A program made the translations under genes and the position numbers. This document shows, in pieces, positions 1 to 8,340 of a DNA stretch of 64,000 nucleotides. Source of the stretch: CAUSWF01 sp963535465. GTDB lineage: Bacteria; Bacillota_I; Bacilli_A; RF39; UBA660. The stretch lies in NCBI GenBank assembly GCA_963535465.1, contig CAUSWF010000001.1, positions 62,001-126,000 on the forward strand, given 5' to 3'. Positions within the stretch are counted from its first letter, which is position 1; every line of letters begins with the position of its first letter. The notes beneath the pieces were generated by a model. That model saw nothing but the letters and a program-made list of their open reading frames with translations, had not been told where the DNA came from and made no database searches.

Positions 1-134
1 TATTTATTTACTGTAAGAATACTACCATTTATTGAATTAGAAAAATAGTATTTAGAATATGTAGTATTAATAATGAAACTAATAAGTACTATAATCATAA
101 TAGTCAAAATGATTTTTATCGCTTTTTTCTTCAT
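1..134 (-). CDS. Partial membrane-anchored protein (N-terminus only)
   Basis: An ATG at 134 follows an AAAGGT ribosome site and opens a frame that runs off the left edge of the window with no stop in 44 codons. The visible part starts with a Lys-rich tip (MKKKAIK) and then a hydrophobic stretch of about 18 residues, so it is a signal anchor or signal peptide. The following residues are polar and Tyr/Ser-rich, as expected outside the membrane. There is no Cys for lipid attachment in the visible part. The function cannot be told from this fragment. Confidence 0.6.
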   Translation of the reverse strand, partial: MKKKAIKIILTIMIIVLISFIINTTYSKYYFSNSINGSILTVNK

Positions 135-208
135 AAATATACCTTTCATATATTGGGTTATCATTAAACTAATTATACAGTATTTTAAAGACATTTCAAA
201 TAACTAAG

Positions 209-745
209 CTAAATATTTATCATATGAAGATTATTTTTACATTCGTTACCAATTGTCGTAGAATTACCATGACCAGGATGTAATTTTATATCAGTAGGAT
301 AAGCTTTTAGTTTTTTTAGCGAATCTATTAATTCATCATAACTGCCACCAGGCAAATCACATCTACCAACATCACCTTCAAATATAAAATCACCAACAAA
401 CATATTATTACTATCATTAAATAAAAATGATACCGAATCTTTAGAATGTCCAGGAGTATAAATAACATTAAACTTAAAATCACCTATAGAATACTCTTTT
501 TCCTGCAAATTACTTCTTTTAAATATCTTAATACTCCTCTTAGTTAAAAAGTTCCTTAAAGCCCCAATATGATCGAAATGAGAGTGTGTTATAAGCACAC
601 CTAATACTCTATAATCACCTACTACTTTTTTAATTTTTATAAATTCATCTCCAGGATCTACTACTAAACAAGTTTTATCTATATCATTTTTTAAAACATA
701 ACAATTTTCTTCTAATACTCCAACTACTACTTTTTCTATATTCAT
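209..745 (-). CDS. MBL-fold metallohydrolase, glyoxalase II-like (YqgX type)
   Basis: A 178-residue cytoplasmic protein of the metallo-beta-lactamase fold. The zinc-binding signature HSHFDH lies near residues 55-60, followed by PGHS, GDFIFEGDVGR and a late HPGHG, in the order seen in short glyoxalase II-like hydrolases. Such proteins are usually thioester hydrolases, but the substrate of the short YqgX type is not firmly known. The start at 745 has an AAGGAT ribosome site and overlaps the TGA stop of the upstream gene as ATGA, so the two are probably translationally coupled. Confidence 0.85.
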   Translation of the reverse strand: MNIEKVVVGVLEENCYVLKNDIDKTCLVVDPGDEFIKIKKVVGDYRVLGVLITHSHFDHIGALRNFLTKRSIKIFKRSNLQEKEYSIGDFKFNVIYTPGHSKDSVSFLFNDSNNMFVGDFIFEGDVGRCDLPGGSYDELIDSLKKLKAYPTDIKLHPGHGNSTTIGNECKNNLHMINI

Positions 746-1467
746 TTTATCAAATCCTTACTTTCAAATATTATATTATAATTATTATCAATTCTAAAAC
801 TATATCTATAATTACCACTCACTAATTCTTCTTTTAATTTATTACCTGCTATAGAGTAGTATTTTACTTCTTCTTCTAAATATATATTTGTAGACTTACT
901 ATATGCTTTAATTAGTTTAGCATCTTTTCTAAATGGTATATACACTTCACCATGCATTTTCCCACTTACAAATTCTCCTCTTTCAGGAATATACTGATAT
1001 TCTATAATTGATGATGCTATATCATTTAATTCTACTTTATTATTTTCTCCAAATAATATATTTAATTGTAATTTTAAATCTTCTTCTTTAAAACTAGTAG
1101 GAATATATCCTTCTTTTTTACATGAATATAGAGGATTTTTCCCTTCTACATATAAATTACAATTAGATCCATGTATTTTATTGTTTGGTAGCGATCTATA
1201 TGCTAGATATAATTTCATTTTATTATTTATTTTTCCTAATGTATCATTATCTTCTTTTTCATTTGTAGAAAAAGTATTATATAAATACTTAACTATAGTA
1301 CTATTATTATCTAAAATAGTAGTTTCTCCATTATTTATTTTAGGAGAATAATAATTTTTTAAATATTTTACTTCTTTTAGATATAGAAAGTAACATGTTA
1401 TTCCACTTAACAATAAAAATATATTTATAAAAAATAAAAAGCCTACTAAAAATCCATTCTTCTTCAT
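742..1467 (-). CDS. Membrane-anchored protein of unknown function
   Basis: I do not recognise this 241-residue protein. It begins with a Lys tip and one strong hydrophobic segment (about residues 8-30), so most of it is probably outside the cell on a single N-terminal anchor. The rest is rich in Asn, Lys and Tyr. Two Cys (near residues 105 and 116) are about a dozen residues apart and could form a disulphide. The ribosome site AAAGGGG lies before the ATG at 1467. It is the first gene of a two-gene unit with the MBL hydrolase and is divergent from the lysozyme lipoprotein. Confidence 0.6.
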   Translation of the reverse strand: MKKNGFLVGFLFFINIFLLLSGITCYFLYLKEVKYLKNYYSPKINNGETTILDNNSTIVKYLYNTFSTNEKEDNDTLGKINNKMKLYLAYRSLPNNKIHGSNCNLYVEGKNPLYSCKKEGYIPTSFKEEDLKLQLNILFGENNKVELNDIASSIIEYQYIPERGEFVSGKMHGEVYIPFRKDAKLIKAYSKSTNIYLEEEVKYYSIAGNKLKEELVSGNYRYSFRIDNNYNIIFESKDLIK

Positions 1468-1557
1468 TTGTATACCCCTTTACTATAATAATTTTATTAT
1501 AATTATTTATTATTTTCAAGAATATATTTTTTTGTTAAAATTAAATAAGAGGTATTA

Positions 1558-2724
1558 ATGAAAAAGATAATATTATTATTAATTACTATATTAATGACTG
1601 GATGTTTTCATGATCCATATAAAAAACCTGACGATGTGTATTTTAAATTGAATACTTTGGAAATTTATAACAATTATAAAATAAGTGAATTAGTTAGAGA
1701 TACTAATGTCTTAATAGAAAATAAAAATGATAAAATATTTCCTAAATCTTTTGATAATAATCATGCAGAGATAAAATATACTTATAAAAAGAAAAATTAT
1801 ATTTACAAGGTAACTTATAAAGCAAAAGATAGCGTTCCTCCTCAATTTTTAGAATATAGAAAGTCTACTACTCTATTAATAAATAAAGATAGAAATTTGT
1901 GTGATATTAATAGAATTGATAATGCATCTAAAAAAGTTAAATGTGAAATAATTGGTGAATATGATATCAAAAAAGTTGGAGTTTATGATATCGAGTATGT
2001 TATTAGAGATGATTCAGGTAATATAAATACTTATAAGAGTAAAGTATATGTAGTAAATAATTTACCTAAGACTAATAAGAAAGATTATAAAGAAAAGAAG
2101 ATATATTTTAAAGACGTTTATAAGGAACATAAAAATGATAATAGTATGATTGGTATAGATATATCTAAATGGCAAGGGGAAGTTGATTTTAGTAAGGTAA
2201 AAGAAGCTTTGTGTGAGTTTGTTATGATAAGGCTTGGTGTGGAAGTAGATGGTAGGCTAGTTAAAGATAGATACTTTGATAGAAATATAAAAGAAGCTAA
2301 GAATAATAATCTATTAGTTGGAGTTTATGTATATACTAGAGTATCTAATAAGACTAAATTAAATGAACAAATTGAATGGATATTAAAAGAGTTAAATAAT
2401 ATTAAATTAGATATGGGAGTTGCTTTTGATTTTGAAGAATTTAATAATTTTCAAAAGTATAATATGTCTAAATACGATATAAATAATTTATATGATATAT
2501 TTAATAGTAAACTAAATAAAGCTTCTTATAAAACATTGCTATATGGTAATAAAACTGCTTTAAATAATATTTGGTATGAGAAAAATAATACATGGCTTGC
2601 TCACTATACTGATAAAACTAATTATGATAAGAAATATAATATGTGGCAAATTACCCAAAATGGTGTAATTGATGGAATTAAATCACCTGTTGATATAGAT
2701 ATTTATTATAAGAAAAAAGACTAA
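1558..2724 (+). CDS. GH25 (lysozyme) lipoprotein with Ig-like domain
   Basis: The N-terminus is a lipoprotein signal peptide ending in MTGC, which puts the lipidated Cys at residue 16. Residues of about 95-165 look like a DUF5011/HYR-type Ig-like domain (VPPQFLEY, then a GVYDIEYVIRDDSGN stretch). The C-terminal 190 residues are a glycoside hydrolase family 25 domain: it starts with IGIDISKWQGEVDF and carries the acidic pair in VAFDFEEF. GH25 enzymes cleave muramyl links in peptidoglycan. It therefore probably acts at the outer face of the membrane on the cell's own wall. Its 3' end shares a bidirectional hairpin terminator with the convergent gene. Confidence 0.88.
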   Translation: MKKIILLLITILMTGCFHDPYKKPDDVYFKLNTLEIYNNYKISELVRDTNVLIENKNDKIFPKSFDNNHAEIKYTYKKKNYIYKVTYKAKDSVPPQFLEYRKSTTLLINKDRNLCDINRIDNASKKVKCEIIGEYDIKKVGVYDIEYVIRDDSGNINTYKSKVYVVNNLPKTNKKDYKEKKIYFKDVYKEHKNDNSMIGIDISKWQGEVDFSKVKEALCEFVMIRLGVEVDGRLVKDRYFDRNIKEAKNNNLLVGVYVYTRVSNKTKLNEQIEWILKELNNIKLDMGVAFDFEEFNNFQKYNMSKYDINNLYDIFNSKLNKASYKTLLYGNKTALNNIWYEKNNTWLAHYTDKTNYDKKYNMWQITQNGVIDGIKSPVDIDIYYKKKD

Positions 2725-2739
2725 TTATTAGTCTTTTTT
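2713..2739. terminator. Bidirectional rho-independent terminator
   Basis: An 11-bp inverted repeat around AAGACTA/TAGTCTT has an A-run on one side and a T-run on the other. It sits exactly at the meeting point of two convergent genes, so it can stop transcription from both sides. Confidence 0.8.
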
Positions 2740-3239
2740 ATGTCATATTTATATATAGCAGCAATTACAAATAATAGTTCTAATCCCATTGCTATATTAC
2801 CAGTATATGCTTTAACAAAAAAATTATATATGATACACAGTATTGTTGCGATTGCTTCTGATACTCTTGTTACTTTCATATTCTTTTGCCATAATCCATA
2901 AGTATATATTAGTATACCGACTGTTGTTAGTAATGAATATAATCCACTATAAGTAAGCGTTGAAAATAGTATCATAAGTGTTGCGATTTGAATAAATACT
3001 AAAAATGGTATTTTATCTTTATATGAGTAACTATTATAAAAATAGTTTCTTAAAATGCATAGTAAATGCATAATAAAACCAGTGTATGCTCCTAAAAATA
3101 AGTATTGCAATGCATATGATATAGATGAGAATGCTTGCATTTTTATTAAATACTTTTTCTCATTCTTTTTAAATGATAGAAATAAGAAAATAAGAGCTAC
3201 TACACCAAATGCTTGAGCAATAATAAATTTAATATTCAT
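2721..3239 (-). CDS. YgjV-family inner membrane protein
   Basis: A 172-residue polytopic membrane protein with about five or six hydrophobic segments. The start MNIKFIIAQAFGVVAL, the SFKKNEKKYL loop and the repeated hairpin pattern resemble the YgjV (Imp-YgjV) family, whose function is unknown. The start at 3239 has a GGTGAT ribosome site. It stands alone between the lysozyme gene and the terminator of the dlt-like operon. Confidence 0.65.
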   Translation of the reverse strand: MNIKFIIAQAFGVVALIFLFLSFKKNEKKYLIKMQAFSSISYALQYLFLGAYTGFIMHLLCILRNYFYNSYSYKDKIPFLVFIQIATLMILFSTLTYSGLYSLLTTVGILIYTYGLWQKNMKVTRVSEAIATILCIIYNFFVKAYTGNIAMGLELLFVIAAIYKYDIKKTNN

Positions 3240-3265
3240 ATAATCACCAATTATATTATATAAAT

Positions 3266-3301
3266 AATAAAAAGTAGAATAAACCTCTACTCTACTTTTT
3301 T
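3266..3301 (-). terminator. Rho-independent terminator of the dlt-like operon
   Basis: A 10-bp stem (AAAAAGTAGA with its complement) and a 12-base loop lie just after the stop of the last gene in the operon, with a T-run when read on the minus strand. Confidence 0.7.
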
Positions 3302-3309
3302 ACAGTAAT

Positions 3310-3708
3310 TTACATGCTGATAGTAATATAATAATCTTTATATTTAATTGTTTTAAATTTACCATCTAATTTTATTTTTTTTATATCTTTCATACTTAAT
3401 CCTAACTTTTTTATATAAGCTTCTTTTTTTGTCCATAATATTATTTTATCTATATTACTTAAATTATTTTCTTCTTCAGTATAAAAGATATTATGTGGCA
3501 TAGTAGAAATTTTTTCTATATCAACACCAATTTCTTTATCGCTGCACACTATAACTGTTATATTATCCTTAGTTGATTTATTGAAATAAAACTTATTACT
3601 AAGAGGCTTATTATTACTATTATAAGAAATTATAAAATTATTTACTTTAGTAAGCTTTTTTAATGTATTTACTAAATTAATTTTTCTATTACTTATTATT
3701 AATTTCAT
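3310..3708 (-). CDS. Compact Sfp-type 4'-phosphopantetheinyl transferase
   Basis: A small protein of 132 residues with the two hallmark motifs of Sfp-type phosphopantetheinyl transferases: GVDIE (residues 61-65) and WTKKEAYIK (92-100), followed by LGLSM. These enzymes move the phosphopantetheine arm from CoA to a carrier-protein Ser. It is much shorter than Sfp (about 220 residues) because the N-terminal half is reduced. It is the last gene of the dlt-like operon and overlaps the end of the DltD-like gene, so its natural target is most likely the DltC-like carrier at 6279-6503. The ATG at 3708 is preferred to a GTG four codons upstream; there is no strong ribosome site, consistent with coupling. 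Confidence 0.8.
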   Translation of the reverse strand: MKLIISNRKINLVNTLKKLTKVNNFIISYNSNNKPLSNKFYFNKSTKDNITVIVCSDKEIGVDIEKISTMPHNIFYTEEENNLSNIDKIILWTKKEAYIKKLGLSMKDIKKIKLDGKFKTIKYKDYYITISM

Positions 3709-4795
3709 TTTGTATATCACTTATATTATTTTTAGTAATACTAATTTTATTTTCGTTATCATCTCTTAGTTTTCTTGGTCTACGTTTTATTTTCTTTAAA
3801 TATTTTTTATAATCTTCATTCCAGAAATCATAACTTTTATCTTTTCTTCTATCTGGAAGTTTGTAGTTTTCTTTTATATATGTGCTTAAATATTTACTTA
3901 GCTTTACAGCACCATTAGTATTTAAATGATTTCCAGCGTCTTTAGTATCAGTTAAAAAGTTAATATTTGTTTTATGTATATCTAATTCTAAGTATTTAAA
4001 ATTATAAGTTTTAGCAAGAGATAGCATATTCTTATTTCTAGCATCATTCCAAATTTTTGGATGAGGTATTGTTACAAATAATACTTGTATATCATTTTTC
4101 TTACATAAATCTAATATTTTTAAGAAATATTCAAAGTTATTATTAGGCATTTTATCGCTTATAGAATCATCATTATAAGTCTCTGGATCATATTTATATG
4201 GTCTAACTAAGTTAGATGGTATAAAGCCTCGTGTAACATATCTTTTTTTCCTCATTACTTTGGATAGGCTTTCTATATTAGTTTCATTCCATCTATCATG
4301 GAATTCAAATATTGGGAATAAATATTTCATTTTTTCATCAAATGATTTAAATTTATTATTATCATTTTTTAAAACATTAACTAATTTGCCTTTAAAAGTA
4401 TTTTGGTATTGCATGTTAACTTTATCTAAATTTTTATTTTGTGGTCTAGTAATATATAAAAATTCCGTATTCATTACTACAAGTTTTGGTTTTTGATATT
4501 TTAGACTGTCAGAGAAAAAATCATATACACTTTTTATTCTAGCTCCTGTTAAAGCTAAATTATACCCAGCGATACCATCTTGTTTATACATTTCCATAGG
4601 ACTTATACCACGATAAATAGATGAATCTCCTATAAATTCTACATCAATACTATTTTTTGGTAGTTCATAAAATCCATTATATACATCGCTTGCTATTTCA
4701 GCATTAGGGATAAATGCCATACTTAGTCCATGAAGGAGTAATACAAAGATAGATATGAAGATTATTATAGATATAATTCTTTTAAATATTTTCAT
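3689..4795 (-). CDS. dltD: DltD-like SGNH protein, membrane anchored
   Basis: A 368-residue protein with one N-terminal membrane segment and an extracytoplasmic SGNH/GDSL-like domain. FIGDSSIYRGISP (around residue 55) provides the Ser motif, and GNHLNTNGAVKLSKYL near residue 290 provides the late His. DltD and AlgJ/AlgX-type proteins with this fold work with MBOAT acyltransferases on cell-surface polymers. The start at 4795 has GGAGG, and the stop of the MBOAT gene lies 3 bases upstream, so the two are coupled. The C-terminus ends in a Lys/Arg/Asn-rich tail. Confidence 0.8.
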   Translation of the reverse strand: MKIFKRIISIIIFISIFVLLLHGLSMAFIPNAEIASDVYNGFYELPKNSIDVEFIGDSSIYRGISPMEMYKQDGIAGYNLALTGARIKSVYDFFSDSLKYQKPKLVVMNTEFLYITRPQNKNLDKVNMQYQNTFKGKLVNVLKNDNNKFKSFDEKMKYLFPIFEFHDRWNETNIESLSKVMRKKRYVTRGFIPSNLVRPYKYDPETYNDDSISDKMPNNNFEYFLKILDLCKKNDIQVLFVTIPHPKIWNDARNKNMLSLAKTYNFKYLELDIHKTNINFLTDTKDAGNHLNTNGAVKLSKYLSTYIKENYKLPDRRKDKSYDFWNEDYKKYLKKIKRRPRKLRDDNENKISITKNNISDIQNEINNK

Positions 4796-4797
4796 AA

Positions 4798-6276
4798 TTA
4801 AAATCCTCCATATACGAAGTCAGATGCATTAAATCCTGCCCCATAAATACCAAATATTATAATAATAAATATCATTGAAAAATATATAAACCATCTATAA
4901 TATAAATTTTGTTTATCGAGTATTACAAAAGGATCTTCTACTTCTTCTTCAAATGTTTCTAGTCTCATAACTGCATGAATCATAACAATTATTAAAACAT
5001 AGTCTGCTATTTCTAGTCCAAAACCATCTAGTGGGACAGTTGTTGGAATAAAAATAGATGTAAAGTCTCTAATAAATCCAGCAAATGAATCTGCTCTAAA
5101 AAGCATCATACCTATGCATACAAATATAAATGTTCTTAGTTGCATTAATACTTTGTAACTATGAACTTCGGTATTGATATTAAATGTTTTTATTATCCAT
5201 TTACTTATTGGTTTTATAATAACGCCAAGCATCATTATTAGAAAATAATATAATCCATATAATATATATTTAATACTTGCTCCATGCCATAATCCATTTA
5301 GGAACCAAACAAAGAATAATGGGAATGCTATTATTAGAGTCTTACCTAGGTAATTATTTAAATGTTTTTTACAAAAAGCATTAAACTTTTGATTCATTTT
5401 ACTAAAACTAATTGGATAAAATACATATTTTTTAAAATAATTACCTAAAGATATATGCCATCTTCTCCAAAATTCATTAACATCTTTTGCTTTAAATGGA
5501 TGATTGAAGTTAACTGGTAATTTAATACCTAGTAAATTACTTATACCAGTTATCACTTCTATATATCCACCGAATTGGAAATATAGACTAAAGGTATAAA
5601 ATATTGCGGCTAATACAATCTGATAACCTGTTGCTGGAATTTGGAATGCATTAGATACAAAAATATCTAGTCTTTTGCTTAATACAAGTATTTTTATATA
5701 TCCAAATAAGATATGAGTTAAATTAATTCTTAAATCACTCCATGTTAGTTCTTTGGCATTTCTTAAATCACTTGATTCTTTGTAACTCCAGAATGGTCCC
5801 ATAAGCATCTTAGGAAAATATGATAAGTATAGTAATAAATTAAGATAATTATTTTCGCATTCAATTTTACTTTGATATAAGTCAACTACATAACTTATCG
5901 CATCTAGTGTATAGTAACTTATACCTAATGGTAGTAATAATTTAATAGGTTTAAAATTAGTTCCAAATATATTGATTATTTCAGTAAATAATCCCATATA
6001 TTTTAATATACCTAATAATATAAGATTAAATATAATAATCAATATTAATACTTTTTTCTTCTCTTTTTTATCTGTTTTTTTAGCAATATATTTGCCACCT
6101 ATAAATATAGATATACTACTTGCTAAAATAGCTAATATACCTAATTTTGAGGAGATATAATAAAATATTAAGCTAACTACAAGCAAAAAAAGAGGTTTAT
6201 ACTTTTTAGGAATAATATAATAAAGTATAACAATTCCTACTAAGTATAGTATTCCACTAATACTAGTAATACTCAT
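4798..6276 (-). CDS. dltB: MBOAT acyltransferase, DltB/AlgI-like
   Basis: A 492-residue multi-pass membrane protein of the MBOAT family, longer than typical DltB and nearer in length to AlgI. FWRRWHISLGNYFKKY around residues 265-280 and FLNGLWHGASIKY around residues 325-337 carry the conserved His. These proteins pass an acyl or D-alanyl group from a carrier protein across the membrane to a surface polymer. In this operon the donor should be the DltC-like protein encoded directly upstream, 2 bases away. Start AGAGGATAATT-ATG at 6276. Confidence 0.88.
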   Translation of the reverse strand: MSITSISGILYLVGIVILYYIIPKKYKPLFLLVVSLIFYYISSKLGILAILASSISIFIGGKYIAKKTDKKEKKKVLILIIIFNLILLGILKYMGLFTEIINIFGTNFKPIKLLLPLGISYYTLDAISYVVDLYQSKIECENNYLNLLLYLSYFPKMLMGPFWSYKESSDLRNAKELTWSDLRINLTHILFGYIKILVLSKRLDIFVSNAFQIPATGYQIVLAAIFYTFSLYFQFGGYIEVITGISNLLGIKLPVNFNHPFKAKDVNEFWRRWHISLGNYFKKYVFYPISFSKMNQKFNAFCKKHLNNYLGKTLIIAFPLFFVWFLNGLWHGASIKYILYGLYYFLIMMLGVIIKPISKWIIKTFNINTEVHSYKVLMQLRTFIFVCIGMMLFRADSFAGFIRDFTSIFIPTTVPLDGFGLEIADYVLIIVMIHAVMRLETFEEEVEDPFVILDKQNLYYRWFIYFSMIFIIIIFGIYGAGFNASDFVYGGF

Positions 6277-6278
6277 AA

Positions 6279-6503
6279 TTATCCTCTTTTAGACTCGACT
6301 AATTTAAATATTGATTCAACTGTTTCAAAGTTTTCTGGAACAACATCTTCTACTCCAATTTCAATACCAAATTCTTCATTTAATTTAAATATTAATGTAA
6401 TCATGTCAAATGATTCTATGATACCATCACTTATTAGAGCAGTCTCATTCATATAGTCTACTCCACCCTTTATTTCTTCTAATATTTTTACTATTTTATC
6501 CAT
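6279..6503 (-). CDS. dltC: DltC-like acyl/D-alanyl carrier protein
   Basis: A 74-residue acidic carrier protein. The phosphopantetheine site is Ser31 in DGIIESFDMITL, in the usual position at the start of helix II. It would be loaded by the adenylating enzyme encoded upstream after priming by the phosphopantetheinyl transferase at the end of the same operon. The start at 6503 lies inside the dltA-like gene (13-base overlap) with a GGAGG ribosome site, indicating coupled translation. Confidence 0.85.
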   Translation of the reverse strand: MDKIVKILEEIKGGVDYMNETALISDGIIESFDMITLIFKLNEEFGIEIGVEDVVPENFETVESIFKLVESKRG

Positions 6504-7954
6504 AAATCCTCCAATGTTTTTTTATAATAGTTTCTATCTTTCTTACCATTTGCGTTATATGTAATTCTTTCAATTTTAATTACTTTATCAGGCATCATAT
6601 AACTAGGTATTTTGTCTCTTAATTCTTTTATTAGTTCTTCTTCTTGCATATTTCCTAAGTAAAATATTCCAATAACTTCGTGAGTATTATCATATACTGC
6701 TATACTATCTTCTATTACTAAGTTCGCAGCATATTCTATTTCTCCAAGTTCTATTCTATAACCATTTTTCTTTATTTGAAAATCTTTTCTATTATCATAA
6801 TAATATATACCATTTTCTATATGTACTATGTCTCCAGTTCTATATATTAATTCATCATATAAATTATTAAGTGGGTTTTGGACAAAACTTGATTTTGTCT
6901 TTTCAGGATTTTTATAATAACCTGTCGCAAGAAATGATCCTCTTACTACTAATTCTCCTTTATTACTTAATTTGTTATCTTCATCTAATAGGAAGCAATC
7001 ACAGTTTTTACATGATATACCAATTGGTAATACTTCATCATCTCTAAAGTCTCTATCTAGTTTATAGAATGTACAAATATCTACTGTTTCAGTAGGACCA
7101 AATAAGTTTGCATATAATGCATCATTATAATATTTTTTAAGTTTATTTATAATCTTAACTGGCATTACTTCTCCAGCAAATAATATATTTTTAATACTAT
7201 TTGGTCTAATTTTATCTAAAGCATTAGAATTAACTAATATAGATAATCCACTTGGTGTCCAATATAGTGTATTAACACTATATTTTTCTAACATTTCAAC
7301 TAATTTTATAGGAAATGAAAAATACATCTTAGGAATAAGTACTAAGCTTGCTCCTTTATATATTGTTCCATAAAAATCACTTATACTCATAGAAAAATAA
7401 AACTGTGTTTGAGAACCAAATATTGTATCATGATTTATATTAAATTCCTCAGTAAACCAATCTAAGTAACTTAATACTGCCTTGTGATTTAAAATAGTTC
7501 CTTTTGGTACTCCAGTAGAACCGCTTGTATATAAAATATACATAATATCAGTATCAACTATCTTACTTCTTTTCTCACTAATATCTAGTATTTCATGTTC
7601 TAATAATTCATCTATTAATAATGGATTATTAAATTTAGATGCATGACGTTTATCAGTAATAATATAAGCAGGTTCAACATTATCTATTATAAGTTGTAGC
7701 CTATCATCTGGCATATGTGTATCACCTACCACATAATAATTTCCAGAGTATACTACACCTAGCATAGAATATACTAATTCTAATGATTTATCTAAATATA
7801 ATAAGACTGGTTTTCTAAACTCATTTATTGCAGATCCTACTCGTCTTACTTTATCATATAATTCACTATATGTAACAATACCTTTATCTGAAATAAATGC
7901 ATTATTATTAGGAACTTCTCTAACTTGTTTTTCTAAGTAATTAATTATTGTCAT
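6491..7954 (-). CDS. dltA: DltA-like amino-acid adenylating enzyme
   Basis: A 487-residue AMP-forming enzyme. The P-loop YTSGSTGVPKG is near residue 145, FGPTET near 290, YRTGD near 370, and the catalytic Lys lies in NGKKDR close to the C-terminus. Length and gene order match D-alanine:carrier ligase (DltA), which charges DltC with D-alanine for teichoic acid. D-alanine specificity is inferred from the operon, not shown by a checked substrate pocket. It is the first gene; start TTTGGAGGAATT-ATG at 7954, with a palindrome about 70 bases upstream. Confidence 0.85.
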   Translation of the reverse strand: MTIINYLEKQVREVPNNNAFISDKGIVTYSELYDKVRRVGSAINEFRKPVLLYLDKSLELVYSMLGVVYSGNYYVVGDTHMPDDRLQLIIDNVEPAYIITDKRHASKFNNPLLIDELLEHEILDISEKRSKIVDTDIMYILYTSGSTGVPKGTILNHKAVLSYLDWFTEEFNINHDTIFGSQTQFYFSMSISDFYGTIYKGASLVLIPKMYFSFPIKLVEMLEKYSVNTLYWTPSGLSILVNSNALDKIRPNSIKNILFAGEVMPVKIINKLKKYYNDALYANLFGPTETVDICTFYKLDRDFRDDEVLPIGISCKNCDCFLLDEDNKLSNKGELVVRGSFLATGYYKNPEKTKSSFVQNPLNNLYDELIYRTGDIVHIENGIYYYDNRKDFQIKKNGYRIELGEIEYAANLVIEDSIAVYDNTHEVIGIFYLGNMQEEELIKELRDKIPSYMMPDKVIKIERITYNANGKKDRNYYKKTLEDLWIK

Positions 7955-8019
7955 AATTCCTCCAAACTAAGATATATACAATATAATCTGTATATATTAT
8001 AAATTATATACTATATAAC

Positions 8020-8036
8020 TTACAAGCAACTTGTAA
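8020..8036. promoter_or_regulatory. Perfect palindrome upstream of the dlt-like operon
   Basis: TTACAAG-CAA-CTTGTAA is a perfect 7-bp inverted repeat with a 3-base spacer. It overlaps the likely -35 region on the minus strand and is followed by two TATAAT-like boxes towards dltA. It has no T-run, so it is not a terminator; an operator for a dimeric regulator is the simplest reading. Confidence 0.45.
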
Positions 8037-8124
8037 AATATTAAGTAAAATATTATGTATATTTCACAATATTTTATAAATAATGTATATTTTAAATTAT
8101 TAAATGAACTAATCACCTAATTAT

Positions 8125-8154
8125 AAAATAAAAAAACTAGATAAAATCTAGCTT
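8125..8154 (-). terminator. Terminator after tRNA-Met
   Basis: Read on the minus strand, CTAGAT-TTT-ATCTAG is followed by seven T. It lies 13 bases after the CCA end of the tRNA. Confidence 0.75.
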
Positions 8155-8166
8155 ATGTTTATTAAA

Positions 8167-8243
8167 TGGTAGCGACGGAGGGGGTCGAACCCACGACCTT
8201 TCGGGTATGAACCGAACGCTCTAGCCAACTGAGCTACATCGCC
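8167..8243 (-). tRNA. tRNA-Met (CAT), elongator
   Basis: A 77-base cloverleaf with encoded CCA. The anticodon loop TTCATAC sits on a TTCGG/CCGAA stem, so it lacks the three G-C pairs of initiator tRNA. The sequence is close to the Bacillus elongator tRNA-Met as I remember it. The T-stem (GTGGG/CCCTC) has one U-U mismatch at 50-64, and the first acceptor pair is G-U. Confidence 0.9.
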
Positions 8244-8311
8244 ATTTATTTGGAACAAGTTAATTATACTAAAAGAGTTTAATTATTACAAGTATTTTTA
8301 ATTAATTTTAA

Positions 8312-8340
8312 AAGAAAAAGGCAAGTTACATTTCCTTGCC
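8312..8340 (-). terminator. Terminator of proS
   Basis: GGCAAG and CTTGCC form a stem on the minus strand followed by TTTTTC, overlapping the last codons of proS. Confidence 0.75.
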
